This document shows positions 42,773 to 51,444 of a stretch of DNA of 64,000 nt, in pieces. Every line of letters begins with the position of its first letter. The first letter of the stretch is position 1. This DNA comes from Bryobacteraceae bacterium. GTDB taxonomy: Bacteria; Acidobacteriota; Terriglobia; Bryobacterales; Bryobacteraceae. The notes below the pieces were generated by a model, which was not told where the DNA came from, did not search any database, and saw only the letters and a list, made by a program, of their open reading frames with translations. The position numbers and the translations under genes were made by a program. The stretch is from NCBI GenBank assembly GCA_025928545.1, contig JAICJH010000016.1:1-64000 (forward strand), read 5' to 3'.

Positions 42773-43969
42773 TCAGGCCGTCTTAATGAAGTGGCCGATG
42801 GCGCGCGTCGCCTGTCGAATCCTGTGTTCGTTTTCGACGAGGGAAAAGCGCACGTAGCCTTCGCCGAGCGGCCCGAAACCAATGCCGGGCGAGACGACTA
42901 CCAGGCCATCCTGCAGGAGCTTCTTGGCGAATTCGAGCGAGCCCATGGCGCGGAATTTCTCGGGGAGCTGTGCCCAGAGGAACATGGTGCCTTTGGGTGG
43001 TTCCACCGGCCAGCCGGCTTTCGCAAGCCCATCGACCAGAACGTCGCGCCGGTGTTCGTACGATTTGCAGATGCGCACCGTGTCGGCTTCGCATTCGCGA
43101 AGAGCAACGATGGACGCAATCTGAATTGGCTGGAAAGTGCCGTAATCGAGATAGCTTTTGATGCGGGCAAGGGCGCCGATCATGCGGGCGTTGCCGAGGC
43201 AGTAGCCCACGCGCCAGCCCGCCATCTCATAGCTCTTCGACATGGAGAAGATTTCGACGGCGAGATCTTTCGCGCCAGGCACCTGAAGGATGCTGGGTGG
43301 CTTGTAGCCATCGAAGCCGTAATCGGCGTAAGCGAAATCGTGGACGATGAGCGTGCCGTGCTTACGGGCGAGCTCGACAATCTTCGTCAGAAACGCCAGG
43401 TCCACGCACGTGGTTGTGGGATTGTGCGGGAACGAGATCAGGATCATCTTCGGCGGCTTTTGCGACTCGCGGAAGAGGGCTTCCAGACGGTTCATGAACT
43501 CGTCCGCGGTCGGCATGGGCAGCAGGACGGAGTGCCCTTCGGCCATGATGACGCCGTACTGGTGGATGGGGTAAGCCGGGTTGGGCGCGGCTACGACATC
43601 GCCGGGGCCGATGGTGGCGAAGAGCAGGTGCGCGAGGGCATCTTTGGCGCCGATGGTGACGATGGCTTCCTTTTCGGAATCGAGGTCGACATCGTAGTTG
43701 CGCTTATAGCGGGCGCAGATCTCCTCTCGCAGCCTCGGAATGCCCCGGGACATCGAGTAGCGGTGATTCCGCGGGTTGCGCGCGGCCTCGACGAGCTTAT
43801 CGACAATGACTTTCGGAGTCTCGCCATCGGGGTTACCCATGCCGAGATCCACAACGTCCAGCTGGGCTGCCCGTGCCTTTGCGCGCATCTCATTGAGAAC
43901 GGCAAAGACGTAGGGGGGCAGCTTCTGGATGCGGTAAAACTCTTCTGTTCCTGACATGGGAGCTTTCAT
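42773..43969 (-). CDS. Class I PLP aminotransferase, AlaC-like
   Basis: The 398-residue fold-type I aminotransferase probably makes alanine from pyruvate and glutamate (AlaC/AlaA type). Seen are [11 protein letters not shown] near the start, [12 protein letters not shown], the aspartate segment [15 protein letters not shown], and the PLP-lysine segment [15 protein letters not shown] near residue 245. The conserved arginine is in the C-terminal [18 protein letters not shown]. An alternative start four codons later is equally plausible. It converges with the TetR gene and its 5' end faces tRNA-Glu. Confidence 0.9.
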   Translation of the reverse strand: MKAPMSGTEEFYRIQKLPPYVFAVLNEMRAKARAAQLDVVDLGMGNPDGETPKVIVDKLVEAARNPRNHRYSMSRGIPRLREEICARYKRNYDVDLDSEKEAIVTIGAKDALAHLLFATIGPGDVVAAPNPAYPIHQYGVIMAEGHSVLLPMPTADEFMNRLEALFRESQKPPKMILISFPHNPTTTCVDLAFLTKIVELARKHGTLIVHDFAYADYGFDGYKPPSILQVPGAKDLAVEIFSMSKSYEMAGWRVGYCLGNARMIGALARIKSYLDYGTFQPIQIASIVALRECEADTVRICKSYEHRRDVLVDGLAKAGWPVEPPKGTMFLWAQLPEKFRAMGSLEFAKKLLQDGLVVVSPGIGFGPLGEGYVRFSLVENEHRIRQATRAIGHFIKTA

Positions 43970-44019
43970 TTTAGCGGGTGGACGTTGCTGGGCGTAGAAT
44001 TGTGGGGCGAAAGTGTTTC

Positions 44020-44050
44020 TTGCGGGCGGAGAGAGTGGGCGTGCTAAATT
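44020..44050 (+). promoter_or_regulatory. Possible promoter of tRNA-Glu
   Basis: TTGCGG at 44020-44025 and TAAATT at 44045-44050 resemble -35 and -10 boxes, but the 19-base spacing is long. Transcription would begin near 44057, twelve bases before the mature tRNA. Confidence 0.3.
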
Positions 44051-44068
44051 GGAGTTCTACCTGCTTGC

Positions 44069-44144
44069 GTCCCCATCGTCCAGAGGCCCAGGACATCGCC
44101 CTTTCACGGCGGTAACGGGGGTTCGAATCCCCCTGGGGACGCCA
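44069..44144 (+). tRNA. tRNA-Glu (anticodon TTC)
   Basis: The 76-base sequence folds as a cloverleaf. Acceptor GTCCCCA pairs with TGGGGAC, the discriminator is G and CCA is encoded. The D-arm is GTCC...GGAC, and the anticodon stem CATCGCC/GGCGG encloses loop CTTTCAC with TTC at 44103-44105. The T-arm is GGGGG-TTCGAAT-CCCCC. It closely follows the conserved bacterial tRNA-Glu pattern. Confidence 0.97.
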
Positions 44145-44167
44145 ATCAATTGCCTCGCCACTACATC

Positions 44168-44203
44168 GCTCGGCTCTACAGGGGCTCTAGGCTCGGCTCT
44201 ACA
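44168..44203. repeat. Short phased direct repeats after tRNA-Glu
   Basis: The 13-base unit GCTCGGCTCTACA occurs at 44168-44180 and 44191-44203. A third, partial GGCTCTA lies between them, so the GGCTCTA core appears at 44172, 44183 and 44195, spaced by about one helical turn. This is on the 3' flank of a tRNA, a common integration side. Confidence 0.5.
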
Positions 44204-44301
44204 CTTAGTGGGGGCAAACTTTGCCTCCGACCGATCTAAGAACACATTAGCTTAACGCTGGGGAAATCCCACCGGTTTGATTATTTGGTTCGGTACACCT
44301 T

Positions 44302-44327
44302 AAGTCCACCGATTATCTGGTGGACTT
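44302..44327 (-). terminator. Hairpin overlapping the end of the TPR gene
   Basis: AAGTCCACC at 44302-44310 pairs perfectly with GGTGGACTT at 44319-44327 over an eight-base loop, and includes the stop codon of the gene at 44313. There is no T-run on either side, so an intrinsic terminator is doubtful; it may protect the 3' end of the mRNA. Confidence 0.4.
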
Positions 44328-45554
44328 TGCGAGCGCCGCTTCAAGCTCGGCGATCTGTTTCTGAACGGCTACAGCGTCGGGAGCTCGTTTCGCATACTTC
44401 AGATAAGAACGGAACGAATCGAGCGCACCGGAAAGATCCTTCTTCTGAATGAGAATGAGTCCTAAAATCTGATTACAGCGCGGGTTCGAGTGGGTGGTAT
44501 CGAGTTTCAGGGCTTCGCGCGCGCTCTTCTCGGCAACGTCCAGATTTGTCGTCTCGAAATTGGCGACAGCATCGTAAAACCAGAGAGCTGGCATTTCGAT
44601 GGGATTCAGGTGCAGGGCGCGATCCAAATGCTCGGCGGCCTCCGGCCAATCGCTCTGGCGCAGACGGACCAGACCGAGTTCGCCCCATGGCGAAGCTAAT
44701 TTCGGATCGGCATCGATGGCCTTTCGTAATGAAGCCGCAGCGGCTGCGTCGTCTTTCAGTTTTGACTGGAGGCGCCCGAGACTCAGCCAGGCAATTGAGT
44801 AACTCGGGTAAATCTCAATGGCCTTTTTAAACTCTGCAACAGCCAGATCCGGCTTCTGTTTGTCTGCGAACTTGCGACCCCGCTGGAAGGCTTCCTGAGC
44901 ATCCTTCGGCGCGTTATTAGAAGTAGCGCTGACTGGAGTTCCATCGATGTCCGGGATGCGGTACATGATGACAGTGCCCAGGTCGGGAGTATCCCCGATG
45001 CCTCGGCTGGAAAGATCGATGGCGGGAGAACGGAAGCCAGAGGCGCTGATTTCGATTTCGCAACCCGTGAACGGGTGTTCTGTGCCCAAGCCGGTCGTTT
45101 GGCGGGAGAACGGGTCATTCGCGCCCATGGGGTTGTTACCCACACCACCGAACCGGTTGGCTACGGAACTGTCGCCGAGGCGACCTTCACCGGTCATGTT
45201 GCCGCCATTCGTGAGGCGGAAGGCGAATCCCCCTTTACTATCGGCATAGCCGAGAGTGCGCCTGGAGCCAGCACATTGGCGGATGACCGATACTGCGTGG
45301 GGAAGTTGGGAACCGTCATTCGTGATGACGGTTCCCGAGATCGTCATGGGCAGATAGGTATGACTGCCGCCATCTTTGAGAGGGACAGAGGTAGGACCGG
45401 TGCTCGTTTGAGCAGTTCCACTTATGCCTTTACCGCCGGGGTTATCGGCGCCGGGCGAGGCTGAAGGGGCAGGCACCTGATCCTGCGCGAAAAGAACTGC
45501 GGTAGCGGCTGCGAGAACTAAGAAACCGAGTAAATTCGTCTTCCGCTTATTCAC
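44313..45554 (-). CDS. Secreted protein with carboxypeptidase-like module and TPR repeats
   Basis: I prefer a GTG start at 45554 (413 residues): it follows GGTGAGGT and gives a clean signal peptide (NLLGFLVLAAATAVLFAQ). A TTG at 45635 would add 27 basic residues. After a Pro/Ser/Gly linker comes a beta module (ISGTVITNDGSQLPHAVSVI, GYADSKGGFAFRLTNGG). From about residue 230 there are four TPR-like repeats (AQEAFQRGRKFADKQKPDLA, YSIAWLSLGRLQSKLKDDAA, ASPWGELGLVRLRQSDWPEA, and a last one near 350). It is likely an exported scaffold protein. It lies downstream of hicBA, with 84 bases between. Confidence 0.75.
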   Translation of the reverse strand: MNKRKTNLLGFLVLAAATAVLFAQDQVPAPSASPGADNPGGKGISGTAQTSTGPTSVPLKDGGSHTYLPMTISGTVITNDGSQLPHAVSVIRQCAGSRRTLGYADSKGGFAFRLTNGGNMTGEGRLGDSSVANRFGGVGNNPMGANDPFSRQTTGLGTEHPFTGCEIEISASGFRSPAIDLSSRGIGDTPDLGTVIMYRIPDIDGTPVSATSNNAPKDAQEAFQRGRKFADKQKPDLAVAEFKKAIEIYPSYSIAWLSLGRLQSKLKDDAAAAASLRKAIDADPKLASPWGELGLVRLRQSDWPEAAEHLDRALHLNPIEMPALWFYDAVANFETTNLDVAEKSAREALKLDTTHSNPRCNQILGLILIQKKDLSGALDSFRSYLKYAKRAPDAVAVQKQIAELEAALAKSTR

Positions 45555-45638
45555 AGGTACCTCACCGTTGCCGAGGCGAGCCCGGCGCTTTTGGCTATTA
45601 CGGTTAAGTCGGCCACTCCTGGAATCTTTCGCCAATCC

Positions 45639-45875
45639 TCATAACAACTCGGCGATGGACTCAATGGAGATCGATTTCATGATTGCGACTTCGGAAAGAA
45701 TACCATGGAGCGTCCCGCTCTTCATCGAATCATGAAGCGGCACGGTGATAGCGTGGACAGGGGGCCCATCACACCGCAATCTGACATGGCTGCCCTTTTG
45801 GCGTACAACAACATATCCCAAACGCTCGAGCGTGCGGATCACTCGGTCGCCGGATACGCCACGCGGCAATTTCAT
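45639..45875 (-). CDS. hicA: HicA-family type II toxin (mRNA interferase)
   Basis: The 78-residue product has the HicA double-stranded-RNA-binding-like fold. It shows GDRVIRTLERLGYVVVRQKGSHVRLR with the catalytic histidine in KGSH (residue about 29), then AITVPLHDSMKSGTLHGILSE, a standard C-terminal HicA block. It would cleave mRNA unless bound by HicB. Its start overlaps the hicB stop (ATGA), so antitoxin is translated first. Confidence 0.92.
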   Translation of the reverse strand: MKLPRGVSGDRVIRTLERLGYVVVRQKGSHVRLRCDGPPVHAITVPLHDSMKSGTLHGILSEVAIMKSISIESIAELL

Positions 45876-46087
45876 GCGGCTTCAACCGGAATCAACTCGT
45901 CCTTTACATAGTGCAGTTGCACGATTCGGGGATAGACTGGGCTTCCCTCGAAGTGAACCGATGTTGCCTCCACTGCATTGGCACGGAGTTCTTCCCATGT
46001 TTCCGCTTCGGTAAAAATTCCATAGCCGAGCGCACGCGCGTAATAGCCCCCCTCCTCGGCATCGCGAACCTCAAAGATCAGTTCCAT
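45872..46087 (-). CDS. hicB: HicB-family antitoxin, short form
   Basis: The 71-residue protein matches the partial RNase-H-like HicB fold (MELIFEVRDAEEGGYYARALGYGIFTEAETWEELRAN shows the E-E-GGYYA pattern). It has no separate C-terminal DNA-binding domain, so it belongs to the short HicB group; transcriptional autoregulation may need another factor. It is first in the hicBA unit and overlaps hicA. Confidence 0.9.
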   Translation of the reverse strand: MELIFEVRDAEEGGYYARALGYGIFTEAETWEELRANAVEATSVHFEGSPVYPRIVQLHYVKDELIPVEAA

Positions 46088-46363
46088 ATCGATAGAGTAA
46101 CCGAATCCTTAGCCTTGACGGCATCCAGGAGTTATTCATCCGTTTCCAACTGAAGCCCACACCCCGATTGTGCCCTGTTTTTGCGCCCAGCGTCACGTTT
46201 GCGGCGACGGCATAAGGGTCCACTTCCTGAATCACGGGCCATTTGCGGTCGGATGGTGAGGGAGTGGAATAAGGCAATCAGCCAGCACACGAAATTCCGG
46301 GATCGGGTCGGCGTGTTTCCGCTAAACCTGAAAACCTACCGGAAACTGGGATAGCATGTCTGC

Positions 46364-47581
46364 ATGTCACTCGCATTGACCCGACGTTCTATCATTCGAA
46401 ACACCGCTGGAGGGGCGCTGGCGCGGGGGCTCGCTGCGCAGGTTGGAGTAGCGGCATCCACTGAAGCCGACCGTGAGTACTGGAAACGGATGCTGATACA
46501 GGTTGCGAAACCTATGCTGACTGCGCTCAGTCAACGCCGCCTAAAAATCGACATGCCGGTTGAGTCTGCGCCCGGCGTCACCGACCGGCGAAACTACACG
46601 TATCTCGAGGCGCTGGGTCGGTTGCTTTCGGGAATGGCGCCCTGGCTGGAATCGGGCGATGGAGACGCGCCGCGCTTTGCCGAACTGGCAAGAGCGTCGA
46701 TCGCGGCGGCGGTCGACCCCGCGTCTCCGGACCTCATGAATTTCTCGCAGGGATCGCAGCCTGTCGTGGACGCGGCGTTTCTGGCTCTGGGGATCCTGCG
46801 CGCGCCTGTCGAATTATGGGAGAAGCTGGACTCTGCGACGAAATCCCATGTGGTGAGTTCCATGCTTGCGACCCGCGTGATTCAGCCGGGCTTCAATAAC
46901 TGGCTCCTATTCAGCGCCACCATCGAAGCCTTTCTGGCGCACGCCGGCGAGAAGTGGGATCCAATGCGCGTGGACTATGCGATCCGCCAGCACGAGCAGT
47001 GGTACAAGGGCGATGGCTTATACGGCGATGGCCCGCAATTTCACTGGGATTATTACAACAGCTATGTGATTCATCCGATGCTGCTACAGGTGATGGATAC
47101 GATTTCCAAAGTATCGAAAAGCTGGGCACCGCTGTCGGCCGGAGTCATGACGAGAGCAAAGCGGTACGCCGCGATTCAGGAGAGGGTGATTGCTCCGGAT
47201 GGATCTTTCCCTGCCATCGGGCGGTCGCTCGCGTACAGGTGCGGAGCCTTTCATCATCTGGCTGCAATGGCGCTGCGAAAGGATTTGCCGGATGGCGTGA
47301 CAGCGGAGCAGGTCCGGGGCGCGCTGACAGCGGTGATCCGGCGCACGTTGGACGCGCCGGGTACGTTCGATGGACAGGGCTGGCTGCGCATCGGGCTTTG
47401 CGGACATCAGCCGGCAATCGGGGAGACGTACATTTCCACCGGAAGTCTTTATTTGTGCACTACGGTGTTCCTGCCGCTTGGGCTGCCGGCGAACGACGTC
47501 TTCTGGACGGGCCCGTCGCGGCCCTGGACCGCGCAGAAGGTTTGGAGCGGGATCGATGTAGCGACCGATCACGCGGTTTAA
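46364..47581 (+). CDS. DUF2264 domain protein with Tat-like signal
   Basis: The 405-residue product begins LTRRSIIRNTAGGALARG, a twin-arginine-like export signal. It continues with DUF2264 features: YLEALGRLLSGMAPWLE, NNWLLFSATIEAFLAHAGEKWDP, QHEQWYKGDGLYGDGPQFHWDYYNSYVIHPML and AIGRSLAYRCGAFHHLA. These proteins have an (alpha/alpha)6-barrel look and occur in polysaccharide-degrading bacteria, often near pectin or rhamnogalacturonan genes; here none is adjacent. It stands alone between hicBA (divergent) and the heptose cluster. Confidence 0.85.
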   Translation: MSLALTRRSIIRNTAGGALARGLAAQVGVAASTEADREYWKRMLIQVAKPMLTALSQRRLKIDMPVESAPGVTDRRNYTYLEALGRLLSGMAPWLESGDGDAPRFAELARASIAAAVDPASPDLMNFSQGSQPVVDAAFLALGILRAPVELWEKLDSATKSHVVSSMLATRVIQPGFNNWLLFSATIEAFLAHAGEKWDPMRVDYAIRQHEQWYKGDGLYGDGPQFHWDYYNSYVIHPMLLQVMDTISKVSKSWAPLSAGVMTRAKRYAAIQERVIAPDGSFPAIGRSLAYRCGAFHHLAAMALRKDLPDGVTAEQVRGALTAVIRRTLDAPGTFDGQGWLRIGLCGHQPAIGETYISTGSLYLCTTVFLPLGLPANDVFWTGPSRPWTAQKVWSGIDVATDHAV

Positions 47582-47699
47582 TCGAAGGCCCGTCTCTTTC
47601 CTGAGGGTGTGCACGGTTCCGATTCGAATCGAGCCAAAGGTATCTTGCAGTACTAATTCAAACGCTCCAAAACATAGCAGTCCCCCCATTGCTGGATAA

Positions 47700-48209
47700 T
47701 TGAATTTGGCCGATCCCCCTTTCAAACTGCATAGTATCGACGAATTGGCCGTTCTGCGAGCGGAATGGCGCGTGCATGGAAAAACAGTTGTCTGGACGAA
47801 CGGTATTTTCGATCTCCTGCACGCGGGCCATGTGCACAGCCTGCGGGCAGCAAAAGCACTGGGGGATGTGCTCATCGTGGGTATTAATAGTGACGAGAGC
47901 ACTCGAAAGCTCAAGGGCGCGGGCCGTCCATTGATGACGCAGGAGGACCGCGCGGAGGTATTGAGCGCTCTTGAAATGGTAGATCACGTCGTCATATTTA
48001 ATGAAGGCGAGCCTTCGGCGGCATTGGCCAGGCTCCAGCCAGATATTCACTGCAAGGGCGAGGAGTACGCCGATGGCAAGCGTCCCGTGCCCGAACGAGC
48101 GGTCGTGGAAAGTTATGGCGGCAGTATTCGGTTCCTTCCGTTGAGTCCGGGGCGATCCACCACAGGATTGCTGGAACGAATCTGCGCCACTCAGGAGAGT
48201 AAGTCGTGA
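47700..48209 (+). CDS. hldC: D-glycero-beta-D-manno-heptose 1-phosphate adenylyltransferase
   Basis: This enzyme makes ADP-heptose from heptose 1-phosphate and ATP for the LPS inner core; it corresponds to the C-terminal half of HldE (RfaE2). The 169-residue nucleotidyltransferase has the HxGH motif in TNGIFDLLHAGHVHSL, the segment IVGINSDESTRKLKG, and the C-terminal LSPGRSTTGLLERI. The start shown is a TTG; a second TTG two codons later is possible. It is coupled to hldA by a GTGA overlap. Confidence 0.92.
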   Translation: MNLADPPFKLHSIDELAVLRAEWRVHGKTVVWTNGIFDLLHAGHVHSLRAAKALGDVLIVGINSDESTRKLKGAGRPLMTQEDRAEVLSALEMVDHVVIFNEGEPSAALARLQPDIHCKGEEYADGKRPVPERAVVESYGGSIRFLPLSPGRSTTGLLERICATQESKS

Positions 48210-49180
48210 TCATGACGAAATTGCTGATGCGCGCGCCGACGGTGCGCATTTTGGTAGCCGGCGACTGTATGCTGGACGCCTATGTTACGGGAGCGGCAAC
48301 CAGAATATCTCCCGAAGCGCCGGTGCCGGTAGTAGAAGTGGCGGAGCGCAGGTTCGTCGTCGGTGGCGCCGCCAACGTGGCGGCAAATGCCCGCGGCCTG
48401 GGGGCTTCTGTGAACCTCGCCGGGGTGACGGGTGTCGATGACTCCGGCTCACGTCTGCGGGCAGAACTGCAACGGCTGGAAATCGGTATCGAGTCGTTGA
48501 TTGAAGATGAGGGCCGCCCGACAACCACAAAAACCCGCGTTACGGCGGGCGGCCAGCAGATCGTCCGCTTCGACGCGGAGAGCCGTTCGCCGCTCTCCGC
48601 GCGCATGGCGTCGCAGTTGCTCCGCAAGTGCGAGCAGGTAATCGAAGGCGTGGACGCCGTAGTCATTTCGGACTATGCGAAAGGCGTGGCGGCCGAATCT
48701 TTCTGCCGCTGGGTGATCGATCGCGCAACGAAACGGGGAATACCGGTGGTGGTCGACCCGAAATCGCAGGATCTTTCGATTTATAAGGGCGCACGCATTG
48801 TGACGCCGAATCTGAAAGAGGCCGCGGCTGCATCGGGAGAGTCGATTCACTCTGCTGACGATTTGCCGCGGGCCGCGGCGCGCTTGCTAGAACAAATAGC
48901 CCCCTCCGCTTTGCTGGTGACGCGCGGTGGAGACGGAATGTCGCTGTTTGAGCAGGGCCGGAAGGAAGTACATCTCCCGGCTCTGGTTCAGGAAGTGGCG
49001 GATGTGACCGGAGCGGGCGACACCGTGGTGGCGACGCTGGCTGTGGCGCTGGGCGCCGGGTTTGATTTGCGGGAGGCGGCCACAATGGCGAATATCGCGG
49101 CGGGCGTCGCAGTGGGCCACCACGGCACATGGGCGGTGCGGCGCGAAGAACTGATTGAGGCCGCGCGGGGGCAGGAATAG
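48206..49180 (+). CDS. hldA: D-glycero-beta-D-manno-heptose 7-phosphate kinase
   Basis: This PfkB-family kinase phosphorylates heptose 7-phosphate at C1 (the N-terminal half of HldE, RfaE1). The 324-residue protein has AGDCMLDAYVTGAATRISPEAPVPVVEV near the start, GGAANVAANARGLGA, DYAKGV, the DPKSQD segment, PNLKEAAAASGE, and the catalytic DVTGAGDTVVATLA near residue 265. The start is the GTG inside the hldC stop; an ATG two codons later is an option. The split order hldC-hldA is the reverse of the fused enzyme's domain order. Confidence 0.92.
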   Translation: MIMTKLLMRAPTVRILVAGDCMLDAYVTGAATRISPEAPVPVVEVAERRFVVGGAANVAANARGLGASVNLAGVTGVDDSGSRLRAELQRLEIGIESLIEDEGRPTTTKTRVTAGGQQIVRFDAESRSPLSARMASQLLRKCEQVIEGVDAVVISDYAKGVAAESFCRWVIDRATKRGIPVVVDPKSQDLSIYKGARIVTPNLKEAAAASGESIHSADDLPRAAARLLEQIAPSALLVTRGGDGMSLFEQGRKEVHLPALVQEVADVTGAGDTVVATLAVALGAGFDLREAATMANIAAGVAVGHHGTWAVRREELIEAARGQE

Positions 49181-49187
49181 CCGGGCG

Positions 49188-49736
49188 ATGACGCGCGCAC
49201 TGTTTCTGGATCGCGATGGGACCGTGATCGAGGATCGCGGCTACATGCACGATCCGGATCTGGTTCAATTGCTGCCGGGGGCGGCCGGAGTATTACGGGG
49301 TCTGGAGCGCGAAGGCTGGGCGCTCGTGATGGTGAGCAATCAATCCGGGGTGGGCCGTGGTTTGATTACCCCGGCTGAGATGGAGGCCGTGCACTCGAGA
49401 TTCCTCAATGTGATGCGGGGAGCGGGCGTCGGGATTACGGCTTCGTATTTTTGTGTGCACCGTCCCGATGAGGCATGCCACTGCCGCAAGCCTTCGACAT
49501 TTCACGTGGAGCAGGCTGCGCGGGAGTTCGGGCTGGATCTGGGAAAATCCTGGATGATCGGCGACAGACGTTCCGACGTTCTCTGCGGCAGGAACGCAGG
49601 ATGCCGCACCATCTGGCTGTCGAACCCGTTATTTCCGGTGGTGGAAGGGCTGGCGGATTATGTGGCGGCGAATTGGGGCGAAGTGCGCACGATTTTGGCG
49701 AGCCATGCCGATGCCGACGCCGCTGCCTCAGCCTGA
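49188..49736 (+). CDS. gmhB: D-glycero-D-manno-heptose 1,7-bisphosphate phosphatase
   Basis: This HAD-family phosphatase removes the C7 phosphate between the kinase and adenylyltransferase steps. I start at 49188 (TRALFLDRDGTVIEDRGYM, 182 residues), seven bases after hldA. It has the HAD nucleophile DRDGT, the SNQSG motif II, and the zinc loop CVHRPDEACHCRKP that separates GmhB from other HADs. Motif IV is MIGDRRSDV. The cluster lacks gmhA and the epimerase hldD within this window. Confidence 0.92.
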   Translation: MTRALFLDRDGTVIEDRGYMHDPDLVQLLPGAAGVLRGLEREGWALVMVSNQSGVGRGLITPAEMEAVHSRFLNVMRGAGVGITASYFCVHRPDEACHCRKPSTFHVEQAAREFGLDLGKSWMIGDRRSDVLCGRNAGCRTIWLSNPLFPVVEGLADYVAANWGEVRTILASHADADAAASA

Positions 49737-49748
49737 ATTCGCATCACT

Positions 49749-50630
49749 TCACTTAACCTCAATACCGGCCATGCGCTCGATGAAAGTGACGATCGCGGAA
49801 TGATCGAGTGCGCCTTTCCCTTCGTTCATCAATGAGATCAGCATTTGCTGGACCAGGCTTGTGAGGGGCAGGGAAACCTTCATCGACTCACCCGCGAGAA
49901 GTGCGTTGCGGAGATCTTTCTCGTGAAGTTCGATGCGGAAGCCGGGTTTGAAATTGCGCGCAATCACCATGGGCGCCTTGGCGTTCAGGACAGTGCTTCC
50001 GGCAAGTCCGCCTTTGACTGCGTTGAAGACGACCTCCGGTTGAAGGCCGGCGCGCGTTGCGAGCACGAGGGCTTCTCCCATGGCTGCGATGTTGCAGGCA
50101 ACCATGATCTGATTCGCCAGCTTGGTGACGTTGCCCGCGCCGACAGGACCGGTAAGCGTCACACTGGACCCCATCTTCTGAAGGATCGGAAGCACCTTGT
50201 CGAAGGTGGCCTGGTCGCCTCCCGCCATGAAGGTCAGGGTGCCGTCGATGGCTTTCGGTTCGCCGCCGCTGACCGGGGCGTCAATGAACCCGACGCCTTT
50301 TTCGCGGCACGCGTCGGAAATCTTTTGCGAAACCAGCGGACTGATCGAGCTCATATCCACCAGGATTGCGCCGCTCTTCGCGCCTTCGAGAATGCCGTCC
50401 GGCCCCAGAACAGCGGCCTCGACATCGGGACCATCGGGAAGCATCGTGAGTATGATGTCAGATTGCGCGGCGGTGGCGGAGGAGGAACCTCCGGCGATGG
50501 CGCCGTCACCGGTCAGTTCGGTTACCGCCGCGGACGACCGGTTGTGCACGACGACCGTGTAGCCACCCTTGAGCAGATTGCGGACCATGGGTTTGCCCAT
50601 GATGCCGAGTCCGATAAATCCGATTTTCAT
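49749..50630 (-). CDS. garR: 2-hydroxy-3-oxopropionate (tartronate semialdehyde) reductase
   Basis: This enzyme reduces tartronate semialdehyde to D-glycerate with NAD(P)H. The 293-residue protein is a beta-hydroxyacid dehydrogenase with the nucleotide motif GFIGLGIMGKPM, the substrate motif FIDAPVSGGEPKA near residue 118, and the catalytic-lysine segment GAGNVTKLANQIMVACN. It is the last gene of the galactarate/glucarate unit and overlaps garL by four bases, which supports the GarR assignment over other family members. Confidence 0.93.
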   Translation of the reverse strand: MKIGFIGLGIMGKPMVRNLLKGGYTVVVHNRSSAAVTELTGDGAIAGGSSSATAAQSDIILTMLPDGPDVEAAVLGPDGILEGAKSGAILVDMSSISPLVSQKISDACREKGVGFIDAPVSGGEPKAIDGTLTFMAGGDQATFDKVLPILQKMGSSVTLTGPVGAGNVTKLANQIMVACNIAAMGEALVLATRAGLQPEVVFNAVKGGLAGSTVLNAKAPMVIARNFKPGFRIELHEKDLRNALLAGESMKVSLPLTSLVQQMLISLMNEGKGALDHSAIVTFIERMAGIEVK

Positions 50631-51439
50631 TCCTGAGTGCTCCTGGTTTTTTCGATGAGCCTTGCCACTTGTTCTTTGCCCTTTGCCGCAAGTGCCGCGG
50701 TGGCGTTGGCAAGCACGCCGGCGTCGCTGCCCATGGCCACGAAGGTGAAGCCGGCTGCGAGGTAGCGGCAGGCTTCCTCCGGATCCCCCGTCAGCATCCC
50801 CGCGCCTTTACCGGCAGCGCGAATCCGCGCGCAGGCGTCGGCAATGGCTGTCTGGACGTCAGGGTGGCGTGGGTTGGCGAGGTGGCCCAGATCGGCGGCA
50901 AGGTCGCTCGGTCCAATAAAAATTCCGTCCACGCCTTCCACTGCGGCGATTGCTTCAATTTCCGCGCAGGCGCTGCGAGTTTCGATCTGCACAATCACGC
51001 AGATGTTTTCGTGGGCAACGTGGTGGTAGCCGGCGACACGGCCATAACGATTGGCCCGCGGACCTACGGATACGCCGCGAATACCTTGCGGAGGATAGCG
51101 AGTTGCGGCCACCGCGAGCCGGGCTTCTTCCGCGTTTTGCACAAACGGGATGAGGAGTGTGCGGGCGCCGATATCGAGGACGCGTTTGATGGTGACGGCA
51201 TCATTCCATGCCACTCGAACCACGGGTTCGACGGTAAGGCTGGCTGCCAGCGCCTGGAGTTGCTGAAGGAGACCTGGAATCTCGTTGGGCGCGTGCTCGG
51301 TGTCCAGCACGATCCAGTCGAAACCGGAACCACCGATGATTTCCGTGGCGATGTTGCTGCAAAGCGAACTCCAGAGGCCTATTTGTTGCCGCCCGGCGGC
51401 GATCGCGGTCTTAAAGGAATTGGGCGGGAGTCCGTTCAC
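50627..51439 (-). CDS. garL: 5-keto-4-deoxy-D-glucarate aldolase
   Basis: This HpcH/HpaI-family class II aldolase splits 5-keto-4-deoxyglucarate to pyruvate and tartronate semialdehyde. Its 270 residues contain GLWSSLCSNIATEIIGGSGFDWIVLDTEHAPN, the arginine in EPVVRVAWND, QIETRSACAEIEAIAAVEGV with the metal-binding glutamate, and DGIFIGPSDLAADLGH. Close resemblance to E. coli GarL is expected from these blocks, and the gene order gudD-garL-garR makes the pathway role firm. Confidence 0.93.
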   Translation of the reverse strand: MNGLPPNSFKTAIAAGRQQIGLWSSLCSNIATEIIGGSGFDWIVLDTEHAPNEIPGLLQQLQALAASLTVEPVVRVAWNDAVTIKRVLDIGARTLLIPFVQNAEEARLAVAATRYPPQGIRGVSVGPRANRYGRVAGYHHVAHENICVIVQIETRSACAEIEAIAAVEGVDGIFIGPSDLAADLGHLANPRHPDVQTAIADACARIRAAGKGAGMLTGDPEEACRYLAAGFTFVAMGSDAGVLANATAALAAKGKEQVARLIEKTRSTQE

Positions 51440-51444
51440 GTTCT

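Noticed and set aside
46088-46345. Possible remnant gene between hicB and the DUF2264 gene (short frame ending near 46345)
   Set aside because: The plus-strand frame gives only about 28 residues and the minus-strand 68-residue frame has no family feature; neither supports a gene or a clear pseudogene.
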